Shown piece after piece: positions 15,001-24,200 of a stretch of DNA of 64,000 bases. Positions within the stretch are counted from its first letter, which is position 1; each line of letters opens with the position of its first letter. The notes under the pieces were generated by a model. It was not told where the DNA came from, searched no databases, and was given only the letters and a program-made list of their open reading frames with translations. The translations under genes were made by a program, and so were the position numbers. Source of the DNA: Brienomyrus brachyistius (taxonomy: Eukaryota > Chordata > Actinopteri > Osteoglossiformes > Mormyridae); assembly GCF_023856365.1 (NCBI RefSeq), contig NC_064551.1, forward strand, positions 2,622,501 to 2,686,500, given 5' to 3'.

Positions 15001-18000
15001 GAAATGAAAGTGAGGTGTCCCCATTCATCAGGTCCGTGGCCCACCCCAACAGCCATGTCTCATTAATCAAAGGTGGTGACTTAAACGGAAACGTCTGTCT
15101 TTATTTGGTACCGAAAAAAAGTGTAGAAGTGGGACATTAACAGTGTGTAGAGGTTAGACGACAGAAGCTATAATCAGATAATCGACCGCTGCGGCCATAC
15201 AGCGGCCGGCGGAAGAACGGCGGCCGGCGGAACAACAGCGGCGGTTCACCTTCTGGTGGCGAAGAACTGAAAGCCGGGGGCCTCTTCGATGCAGTCATCC
15301 CGGCCGGGGATGAGGAGCCTGCGGTTCTCCATCAGGGGGAGCAGCACAGAGATCTGCGGGACAGAGACGTCCGGACCGCTGCGTTTTAAACACTGGCATC
15401 GCTGTGTCGTTGTCACCATGGCAACCAGGCCTCATCGGTACAAGATAATCTTTGGAAAATAGCCCCCCCCCCCCCCGAATGCGACACCCACCACATCCAA
15501 GGGCGCGTGGTCGATGTCCTCCAGTAGGATCCAGTGTCCCTTGGACACCGCCTGTGTCAAGGTGCCAGGCTGCCACACGAACTTCCCAGCAATGTCGGTA
15601 CAGCGATACATTCCCAACAACATCTGAAACGCAAACGGCAGACGCACATAGTTTGATGCCTTAAACAGAAGTGCAGCAAAGCTGCAGGCCGCCATGAACC
15701 TTTCAAGTTCTACGTAATGACCTATGACACCATCTCAGCTCCAAAGGTGGACAAGCACAGGGTCGGGTTTACAGCCTCTCTTTAAGAACACATACCAAGG
15801 GCAAGATCCATTCTGCAAAGTTACAGCCACTAGGAGTGGGCAGTATTAAGGCAACGCTTGTGGTATGCTGTGGTATTCTTGGTATACTGCAGCATTTTGA
15901 AATCTTGCTTATAAAATTCCCCATGATAAAATCCAGTCCCCCCCCCTCCTTAAACCCAAGGACCCCTCCCACTTGCCGAATTTTTTCACCCAGATTGCAA
16001 AAGAGCAAGAATGTTACTTTAGAATATACCGGAAAAATATGGTATAATGTGTACGAAATATATGACCGCATTAAAAACAGACGCCGGCGGAGCTTAAGTA
16101 CATCGCTGTTAGCCAACCCCCCCCGCGCCCCGGCTCCACCTTGCTGTCCGTCTGATCTCCCAGCTGAACCTTCAGTATCTCCGGAGCCTTGACGTGTCCG
16201 GTGACGGCAGCCAGGTGTTCCAGGAGGGCCGTCTTGCCGCAGCCGATGGGACCCTCCAGAAGAACCGCCCGGTGCGAAGCCACAGCCAGAGCCAGCCGAC
16301 GCAGGGTCTTCCGGCTCAGATCCACCAGCACCGGCTGCTTTGTGAAGCCCTGAGACGTCGGGAGAAACGGGAGTCAGGCTTAGGGTCTACAGGCTGAAGC
16401 GGAGCATGCGCCATTAAGGGAGAACTCACTCTTCAGTTTACAATACGATGCCAGTGGCAGAGGTGCGGCCAAACATGCCCGGATTGATCAGTCTCACCAG
16501 CTCTTGGTGCCTCAGGGTCTTCCTGGGCAGCGCCACACCACAGACGGCCACAGCGTTGCGGGACAGGTCACCAGACACCAGCTGGCCCCTGGTGTATCTC
16601 TTCAGCTTGTCCTCACACCAGTCCACAGAGGCCTGATTAGCCAGAACCAGAGCCTTTTCTACCTCTAGCTGTCCGACTTCTTCCAGAGACCTGAGAGGGT
16701 TTAAGGAACCATATCAGATAAGGGATAGCGGCTCCACTGATCCAAACCAGGAAAAGCACCAAGCAAGAACACAGGCCCACACTAGCAACATACTTTATTT
16801 TAAGATGGAGGATTTCTTCACTGGACAAGACCTTTCTCAGGAAAATTGTTTTCTGATTATCGGTCATGTGGGACACCAAAGCCAGGCAATGCGCCGTGTA
16901 CCTGAAGCGAAACAGAACGAGAGTCTGGAAAATCACCCGGACAAGCGGCATTAACGAGAATGACCCCCAAATAAAAACACAACCATCAAGTAGGGGACTG
17001 AGGAGGACGGTACGCACCAGCGGACCAGGACGTCGCTGGTGAGCAGCTGCGAGACGCAGGCGCTCCAGTCCCACAGCTCTCGGTACTTGGCGCAGTCGCT
17101 CTGCAGGAAGCGGAGGGTGGCACCCATCAGGTCACGCAGTTTCATGCGGCGGGGGCCGTACTGTACGGATGAGGACTCCGCGCTGGTGAAGAAAAGGCGC
17201 TGGAACACCGGAGGGGCGTCGCTAAAGTAGCGGGCGGCGAACCTGCAGGGGGCAGCAAACATCACAGAGCCATTCGTCCCGCATTCACACAGCTGATCCG
17301 TGTGCACAGACATCTGTGGTAGCGTGTTACTTGGCAAGAAGACTGCGTCAGCGATCAAAAGGTCCCCGGTTCGAATTCCAGGGTCAACCGAGTGATTTCG
17401 CTGTTGAGCAAGGCCCTTAACCGCAATTGCTCACGGGACACCACACTCTCTCAATCGTATGTCGCTTTGGAGGACACGCCTACTACAGAAAGGAAACGGG
17501 AATCATTTCGGGGTGGCTCTCACTGCTGCGCGTCCGGGCAGATGCCAAGCAGTTTGCTGAGGGCCACGCAGAAGCGCTCGTGTTGATCATGGTTGATGCG
17601 GCCTTCCACTTTGATCCTTTCGCCGTTCCTCTCCAGCAGGTCCAGGACGAGCGGTCGGAGGTGCCGCGCTATCAGGAGTGTGTAGTCCTTTTCCAGCAGG
17701 AGCTTGGCCAGGCTCGTCAGGATGGACTGACGGTCCTGCTGACTCCATATCTACAAAACGATGTTCGGACAATAAGAGACAGGTTTTGGCTAAGTACATC
17801 ACATCACAAGAAGCTATTTTTTAAAGTAATCAAACAAAACTTAGTCTTAAGCTAGAGCACGAACATCATGAGGACACATCATCAGTATTATTATATCGGC
17901 AGCATTATTTGACGATTTACTTTACCTACTGCAAAGCAATGCTTACGAGAACTAATTAACAATCAGTCAGTCCAGGCCTAGTAGTCTGTTCAAATAAAAC

Positions 18001-18394
18001 TGAACTGCTAACGGTTCCTCATGGAGCGCTTTACTGTACCTTGTAATAACCCGCACTGGCTGGTAATTATTATATTAGCCATCATATCCTCACGTATTAA
18101 TCACCGGCTACATAAGATCTGCTACAACTATGAAAAACTCGCTAATTAAGCAGAATGTAAAACCTCGGCTACAGGGCTAGTAGATTGGTTAGCGAAACAA
18201 CCGTTTAACCAGTGAGTTACAAAAGTCACGAAAACCTTCTGACTAGATGGATTGTATAGGTAAACTACTGATAATCAAATAAAGTTAATATGTCATACCT
18301 GCTTCGTCAAATACTTGCCAAGTTCGTTGCGACTCTTCTCAACGTGTCTTGAAATGATAGTCAGGGATGACAAATTCAGGTCTAAATGTTCCAT
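1..18394 (-). CDS. mdn1: MDN1 (midasin), AAA+ ATPase of 60S ribosome biogenesis, 5' part
   Basis: Midasin is a giant dynein-like AAA+ ATPase that removes assembly factors from pre-60S particles in nucleolus and nucleoplasm. The 41 exons give about 1,975 codons, colinear with the N-terminal third of vertebrate midasin (about 5,600 aa). The start codon at 18394-18392 opens with MEHLDLNL, close to the human MEHFLLEV start. Walker A motifs are GPIGCGKT (about residues 316-323), GETGTGKT (659-666), GETSVGKT (1065-1072), GDTGCGKT (1371-1378) and GSPGVGKT (1726-1733), which are AAA1 to AAA5. Each is followed by a Walker B such as WILLEDID, WILLDEIN or WIILDELN. Later AAA, linker and MIDAS regions lie beyond position 1. 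All splice sites are GT-AG and no frameshift or stop was found, so the gene looks functional. It is head-to-head with CASP8AP2, as in human. Identification is secure; individual exon edges are manual. Confidence 0.97.
5937..6115 (+). mobile_element. tRNA-derived-type SINE copy in MDN1 intron
   Basis: A B-box-like GGTTCAAATCC is followed by the tail GAGCAAAGCCCTTAACCC, shared with the repeat at 17316-17470 and partly with 7434-7555. It lies in the intron between the exons at 6278-6456 and 5593-5801, antisense to MDN1. No intact tRNA cloverleaf is present. Confidence 0.6.
6668..6905 (+). repeat. Fish interspersed repeat headed by (CATC)n
   Basis: A CATC run is followed by sequence reading CGCTTATCC, GGGTCGCGGGG, CCAGTCCATCGCAGGGCACA and ending in GGAAACCGGAGTA. 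I recognise this as a very abundant dispersed repeat of fish genomes. I do not assign a named family. It lies in an MDN1 intron. Confidence 0.55.
7434..7555 (+). mobile_element. Degenerate SINE copy in MDN1 intron
   Basis: It contains CCAGTTCGAATCCCGG (B-box-like) and a diverged GGCCCTTAAGCCCTAAC tail, resembling the other two SINE copies in this gene and in the same orientation. Confidence 0.5.
8316..9452. other. MDN1 intron, AT-rich, with possible hAT-like remnant
   Basis: This intron section has no coding exon. Around 8925-9190 the text GGCATGTAACGATGAATCGCGAATCG and a following ATGGCAAGCGAATTTG segment resemble degraded hAT-type transposon ends and 5' coding sequence. The match is from memory of the general pattern and is weak. 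Confidence 0.25.
9453..9719. repeat. 43-bp minisatellite abutting an MDN1 5' splice site
   Basis: The motif AGAGCCTACCTGTGTCGCC starts at 9453, 9496, 9539, 9582, 9625, 9668 and 9711, an exact 43-bp period. The last occurrence spans the functional donor of the MDN1 exon 9720-9864. Each upstream unit therefore carries a duplicate of that exon end plus GTAGGCTC on the minus strand. Units are almost identical, which suggests recent expansion or homogenisation. Confidence 0.93.
12235..12283. repeat. Short GC-rich tandem repeat (16-bp unit, about 3 copies)
   Basis: The unit GGGAGGCGCGGCGCAT is repeated about three times in the MDN1 intron just downstream (on the minus strand) of the exon at 12301-12382. 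Confidence 0.8.
12383..13834. other. MDN1 intron with low-complexity and repeat relics
   Basis: There is no exon in this interval. It holds a degraded fish repeat around 12660-12830 (GGAGTTTGCATGCTCCCC is a recognisable portion), C-rich runs near 12910-12940 and a run of C residues near 13640-13658. Confidence 0.6.
14216..15249. other. MDN1 intron, no gene seen
   Basis: This is an intron of about 1 kb. Local duplications such as CAGGACGGCTGCTGTG near 14615-14645 and a GC-rich CGGCCGGCGGAA repeat near 15195-15240 are the only structure noted. Confidence 0.6.
15833..16060. repeat. Possible hAT-type MITE fragment in MDN1 intron
   Basis: GGAGTGGGCAGTATTAAGGC at the left and TATACCGGAAAAATATGGTA at the right resemble the degraded GGGCGGTATACC ends of fish nonautonomous hAT elements. 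A related and clearer copy lies at 56425-56877. Confidence 0.35.
17316..17470 (+). mobile_element. SINE copy in MDN1 intron
   Basis: GGTCCCCGGTTCGAATTCCA is a B-box-like segment. It is followed by GAGCAAGGCCCTTAACCGCA, the same tail as at 5937-6115. It lies between MDN1 exons 2 and 3, antisense to the gene. Confidence 0.6.
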
Positions 18395-18620
18395 TGTTTC
18401 ATGCGTTGTTTTAATAAGATCGCCACCCTTTCAGAAACGGAACCCTGAAAGAGTACACAGAGTGCTCTTTATAGCGATATTTCACATGTAGGTTATCATA
18501 TTCTAATGACTAGCATGTCTTTCTAAGGTGCATCACAACACAAGAGTGCACGTTTGCCGTGAGTATTAAAATCCTCTAGTCCACATGTGGGTACACGCAA
18601 AACACTTCCGGGTCAGCGAA
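18395..18620 (-). promoter_or_regulatory. mdn1: Presumed MDN1 5' UTR and promoter-proximal region
   Basis: This is the sequence just upstream of the MDN1 start codon. An ETS/GABP-type CTTCCGGG core lies at 18605-18612, about 210 bp upstream of the ATG, a common element near start sites of ribosome-biogenesis genes. No TATA box is evident. The transcription start itself cannot be placed from sequence. Confidence 0.35.
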
Positions 18621-19677
18621 CAGTCTCGCCTCCGTCATCCGGTCCCCTCGCGGGAGTCATGTGGACACCGCAGCCAAAACTGTTGGCACTAGTTACCACT
18701 TACGTAAAGTTTTTTTATTTTATAAATAAATGGATTGTTTATTTTATATGACTGGGTATACACGTCCATGTATATGGATACGTTTATTATGTCTTTGCAG
18801 GGTATTCGGATTTCTTAATTATAAATACATTACCAAATGCATTATGATTAACAAATGATCAAAAATTGATTTCTGCATTTGAGGGACTTGCTCGAGTTCG
18901 GTCATGGAAATGCTTATTTTGATAAGAAGAGGATAGCAAAAGAAATAAATCCAGCAGCAAATACTGAGCAGAGACCTCAGATAAATACACTCAATAACTT
19001 TTAGATACAGAAGGATTCAGGAAGCCCCTTATTTGTAATGTCTATCTCTACACTCACACCGCGACGTAGCGAACGCAGGGGACGCTCTCTTACTTAGGCG
19101 GAATGGCGGGCACTAGGGCTTGCAAACTTTTTAAAGGGGCAGCCTGGAAATCGTCAGAGAATAACCTTTTAAGAAGTCATAATTTTGTTTAGATGTAATT
19201 GTCAGCCATGTAAACATGTAGGCCCTTGGACTTTTGCTTGGATGTGGTCAAGTAATGAAAACCAATGCAAATATAAATACACAACATACATTGTAACGGT
19301 TAAATATAAATATAATTAAGTCAAATTGTCATTTTCTATCACGCTTAAGTGAATTTCCATTTGATTACAGTATTATATTCATGCTGGCTTCTACCTGGAA
19401 GTGTTTACATTAGAGCGTTTAAGGATTTTGGGCCGTGTATCAAAAGAAATAATATCAATTTTATATGTAATACAAAAATGAACATAAAATGTACATAATA
19501 AAACCTTTCTGTACAATGGCCAATTGTGTCTGTAAGGTTAAAAAATATTTTTGTTCATCTACAGAATAAGGTACAGATATGGACAGAGATAATTCTGAAT
19601 CGGGAGTGTAAAAACGTTTGCGTTTGTCCCTTGTTCTAATAAAGTGCAGACATACAATTACTGAAACTGCCCAGATA
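18621..19677. other. Intergenic, no gene seen
   Basis: AT-rich sequence between the divergent MDN1 and CASP8AP2 genes. No convincing exon, RNA gene or repeat was recognised. Confidence 0.6.
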
Positions 19678-19912
19678 TGTAGTCATGTGAAAAAATGAGG
19701 ACACCCCACTAAATATTTAATTCTTTATTAAGAAATATCAAAATATCAATATTAAATTTTCTTTCCCATTATATCTGTAGACAAAGGTGATGTAATTGCA
19801 TCATCTATGCAAAAACAAGAAACAAATTCCTCATCTACAGATATAATTTGAAAAAAGATTTAATATTGATATTTCTTATTTTTTGCCTTATTTTTCCACA
19901 TGATTGTGCTTT
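19678..19912. mobile_element. Long imperfect palindrome, probable MITE
   Basis: Outer arms GTCATGTGAAAAAATGAGG (left, about 19682) and the complement of CCTTATTTTTCCACATGA (right, about 19886) pair. Inner arms containing AATATCAATATTAAA (left) and TTTAATATTGATATT (right) pair too, and so do the segments around ATATCTGTAGA and TCTACAGATAT. Almost the whole element can fold into one hairpin with a short loop near 19800-19830. There is no coding capacity. Confidence 0.7.
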
Positions 19913-20499
19913 CCTCAAAGTGATGTCAGCCAAATGAAGTTCTGAAGGTAAGCCGCGCTAAATGAATACCCCTACAGGTACAATTGCGTCCTTGCATTCG
20001 GCTGCGCTGCATTTAAGGTGGACCGGAAAATTCGAATAAGGATCTGCAGCTTCAGCCTCGTTCGGCGAGGGCATGCAGCGCTTATGAAAAAGCAGCGGAG
20101 GTAAACTGGGATAATCATCAAAATTGCAAAGGTAGATAAGTTTTTCCTGTATGACAGAATAAAACAGTTTTAGCAAAACTTAAACTCCCTGCGATATAAT
20201 GTCCATACAAAATTGAAAGTATGAAAAAGCATGATCTTAATCTAGCTGACTAGGGATGTACATAACATGAAATGTATTAATATCACACATCATCCAACCT
20301 TATATTACAACCATTTTTCGAATTCAGTACAAAATATCCATCGATGCGTCGTGATGTCATTGATATGGTACTTTCATTACGTTCTCTTTTTTAATGAAGC
20401 CAAAAGTAGGGTACCTAGTGCGCTGGAGGAGACCCTTAAACACTCTCTGTCGAGTCCAGGCAAAACTGGTGCTCTGGGTAAAGGAAGCAGCGCCCGTCT

Positions 20500-20626
20500 G
20501 TAGACCGCGGGAAAATATCGTCATTTCCTGTTTTGAAGAGGCACTCGGTTGGCGCGCCTGTGCCTTGCTAACTAGCTTTGTGAAAGCTATGTTGGAGGAA
20601 AGACAGCAGTCCAGGAAATTACAAAG
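20500..20626 (+). other. casp8ap2: Presumed CASP8AP2 copy 1 5' UTR exon with upstream ORF
   Basis: A segment starting near the GGCGCGCC sequence ends in a donor, ACAAAG followed by GTAAATG. Its upstream ATG at 20589 opens a frame that, after splicing to 21250, runs out of frame across the main start and stops at 21314-21316. The exon is also kept in unit 2 (ending at 35657). Assignment as 5' UTR is inferred from position and splice sites, not from similarity. Confidence 0.5.
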
Positions 20627-21269
20627 GTAAATGCACGTTTGATAATTTTGTTCCGTCTTTTACATTATATGTTACAACAATAGAGAGATCAGTGCAGAAT
20701 CTGTAGTAACCGTTTTAGGCTAATTCTCATGCTAGCCCTGAAATTATTCTTGGTACGAAGATAAAAAAAGCAAATGTTAGTGTGCTGTCACTTAACTGTC
20801 GACCTTATTCTGTTAAGTTACTTGTAGTCTACATGAGAAGCGGGTACTGGTGGATTTTTCTTTGTCAGATTTTATGCTATCTGTCCTGCTGTATGCTTAG
20901 AAGAGCCAGCAAGCTTCGTCTTATTGTTAAACGTGCCTGGGACCAAAATGAAGACTCCAGTTGCCTAGTTTGATCTTCCTCAATTAGATGGGTTCCATTT
21001 GAAATAATTGTACGGTTTAAATTACAAAACAAGCAATTGGCAGTTGATTATAAATTTCTGTATGTTGTCGTATGTCAATTGTCAGAGTTTGTGTATAAAC
21101 TTTGACATGCATTCCAGAAATATTTAAATAGCTGAACATTTAACGCTGGGCACAGTATAGTGCCGGAAAAGCAGAATGACTTAATAAAAGACCACGTGCC
21201 AAATGCGATGAAATAGTAATGCTTTGTTAAACTTTAAGTGTATTTGCAGTGCCTTCTGTAAAAGTATAT

Positions 21270-24200
21270 ATGGAAGAACCAACAGGAAACAACATGGAGA
21301 AGATTTTCCTAGATGAGATGTATGGAGATCTCAGTTTGAAACATTGTGGTGCGTTTCTCTCTTTTTTTGCTATTGTTCTCTTAATACACTTTATATTTTA
21401 TATGGTTACATGACTATTCTGCTCAAATGTCAAAGTTAAGCCAAAGTCTTGGAAAGCTTGTAAGGCTTCAGATAATACTGAGGAACAACACTTGTAGGGT
21501 ATCAAGACTCTCAAAACTAATGTGTCTCTCTCTCTTTCAGACTCACCTGTAGTTAATGATGACGATTCAGTGGATATTTACTCGGGGCTGGACCAGAGTC
21601 CCGGCAACAGTACAAATGCAGGTAAATCTTGACATTTTAAGAAGAAACAAATGGAAATTTTATTCTGAAATGCTTAGCACAAAGCCATTTCTGTGCGTAG
21701 CACCACACAATATGCTACAATTATGAAAAGTCTGTATCATGAGTGGAACTGTTGTAGTAACTACATTACTTGTAATAAGTGGTAATTGTGCTGTTAATGG
21801 AGCCTTCTGTGTACTCAGCCTGACAGTAATTTGGTGAATGTTGTGCTTGGATTTAGAGACTGTTAGTACACCCATCTTATGCCAAAAATTAAAAGATTCA
21901 ATGGATCTATATGAAGAATTCATCACTGAGGAGCAGCAGCATAAAGAATCTACTCACAATGAGGTTTGTGCCATTTAAACTCGCCTGTAAACAACAGAGG
22001 TGGATGGTTCAGGTTCAGAAAGGAAAAATCCAAACCAAGATTTTGTTTCAACCAACCAGTTGAGTAATGAGTCACAGAGTATAGTCCTCCTCCATCTAAA
22101 TTACGTCCCGGTTTTAAGTGACCTCCAAAACTCCATTTAGTTGTTCACAGCCAACATGCAAATAACTGAGACCACGAATGTCTTGGTCTGGATTTTTACT
22201 TTCTTGAGCTGAACTGTCCACCTCTACTAAACACATTCTGCATTTCATGCATTTCTAGGCATCAGTCTGCTTGTTTGTTCAGCCTTGAATCCCAAGCAGC
22301 ACATTTGGTTTATAGCTTAACACTTCATGTGTGAAATTTTTCCTTTTTTTCTAATCGTAGCTTAAGAGCAAACTGGACACAGCAGAAAACAATGTTAAAG
22401 AATTAATATGGAGACTGCAGCAAGCAGAAACACAGGTCTGTCTTGGTTTTCTCTTAAAGCTTTGCACAAACTTACAGAATGAAAATCAATACAGAAACAT
22501 TTAATACTGTTTTCTATCTTTCCCGTGTTACTTTAATTGAAGGCTATTGATGATTCTTACACATTTGAATGTCAAAGGCATGAAACTGTTATGCACTGGG
22601 GAAATCTTTTATGTAGTATAATATTAACTATCGTTACAACATGGTATCCTGTCTGCAAGACATTTTGGTTTAAATTAAATTTAAAATTGCACAAATCCAT
22701 GATTTTCTGTGCTGTATTCATTTTGGCTTTTGTCTTAAGAATGAAAAGCTGCTCAATGACAACATACAACTCAAGAAGAACATAAGTGCCCTTATTAAAA
22801 CAGCCAAAATGGAAATTGGGCGCAAGGACGAGGAGATCAACAGACTGAATCATAGGTAAGTGCTTTGTCCCCTTAAAAAGTACTTGTGTCAAGTGATATT
22901 TTTGTTTTGGGATTAAGTTAAAAATAAAATTCAAAGGCATTAAAAAGTGTAATGGCTATTTAGTTGCTTTTTAAGGTTACAAATATAAAACCTTTGAGCA
23001 TTTCTGTGAAAGTTGTCTGTGTAGCATTTATTTATTTTTGTGCCAATTTTCCGGTTTTTCACATTTGTAGGTCTGGTCGTTTTGGTAGCGGCCTTCCCTT
23101 TCCTCGATCACAGATCAACTTGCAAAGACGTGAACTTCCCAGACCAAACCCTGTAGGGACGTGTGGTCTAGCTGGATCAGTACAAACACAAGAACACAGG
23201 GTTAGCTCTATGCAAAAGGACCTCCCTGAACCATCCCAGAAAGACAGAAATGTTCCCGTTCACCGGCCCAATGTTGAGGCTGCGGATGCCCCGCTTTCGA
23301 ACTCTTCAGTACATGACAAATCGAGGAGCGTGGGTACAGCCATGGCGGCATCCAGTAAACGTGCTAATTTTGTACATGTGAATAACAGCAGAGATTCTAG
23401 AATTCTCCATCCTGCTGGCAGGGAAGGAGAAACTCCATCTGAGAGACAGTGTACAAGGAATGATGATAGACTGCAGGTAAGCACTGTAACACAGGGACTT
23501 GCCTTCCAGGAAACAATGAGTGGGAAGGGCGAGTCCACAGAGAAAAGAGACCCGCGCAGTTTTGATGAATCTGGTGTAAGCAGTGAATGCAAGGTGAAGG
23601 ATGGAGGAGGATGGAACTCAGAGCACCGGAAAGCAGGTCAAGATCACGCCAAGCCAAGCAAAGGAAGCCACCCGCACACCGCTGACTTTTCAAGGAAATC
23701 TGAGAAGGTCCACAGCCCCCCTCGTCAGAAGAGGCCAACTCTAGAAGCTTTGCACCACAGACCTTCCAACTCCCATGCATCAAAAGGGCGACACAAAGAC
23801 TCAAAGGATGCAGAGGCAAAAAGTATTAGGGAGCGAAGGCGCAACCGTGACCAGAATGGGCTGGACAGGAGTGCTGCAGAATCCAGTGGCAAAGAGAGAA
23901 AGCAGCACAGCTCAAGCCAGAGTGGTGTTGAAGAGCGGTCAGGCTCCTCATCCAGACGCAGGGGGGAGAGGAGTCCACCAAGGGACCATCGGCGGAGAGA
24001 GGACAAGAGTTCCGGAAATGAGGGCGGCGGGAGTAGGCAAGAGCGAAGCTCTAGGATGGAGAAAAGCAAAGACCAGGAGTGGAAGAGGAGAAAAGAAAGT
24101 GAGAAAGGTCAGAGGGATAGCTCTAGGAAAAAAGATGAGTATAGGAAAGAACCAGAATCAGGGAGTCGTGAGAGTTTACGGCATGACAAGCAGGCTGCCA

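Larger units (their letters stand above)
1..18394 (-). other. mdn1: MDN1 coding exon map (41 exons, 5' to 3')
   Basis: Exons in transcript order: 18299-18394, 17524-17750, 17018-17242, 16794-16901, 16498-16690, 16140-16349, 15492-15623, 15250-15353, 14101-14215, 13835-14013, 12301-12382, 12054-12149, 11753-11865, 10924-11072, 10775-10835, 10396-10607, 10051-10154, 9720-9864, 8219-8315, 7808-7921, 7570-7717, 7289-7396, 7047-7198, 6278-6456, 5593-5801, 5367-5513, 5130-5271, 4845-4979, 4252-4390, 4002-4140, 3794-3924, 3514-3652, 3297-3426, 2616-2837, 1758-1934, 1429-1637, 1212-1334, 928-1125, 736-843, 149-337 and 1-38 (cut by the window). Cumulative length is 5,924 nt. The phase at every junction agrees with the codon split seen in the sequence, which is a strong internal check. 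Least certain is the exon 13 donor (11753), chosen over a GT two bases earlier because only it keeps phase. Confidence 0.9.

Noticed and set aside
20782..20973. Small frame conserved between units (also at 35760-36005)
   Set aside because: Both copies sit in the first CASP8AP2 intron; conservation is explained by the recent duplication.
22537..22785. Small frame overlapping CASP8AP2 exon 6
   Set aside because: It reads through the acceptor in a wrong frame; the real exon starts at 22740.
23397..24069. Minus-strand frames opposite CASP8AP2 exon 7
   Set aside because: Antisense shadows of a low-complexity coding exon, repeated in unit 2.
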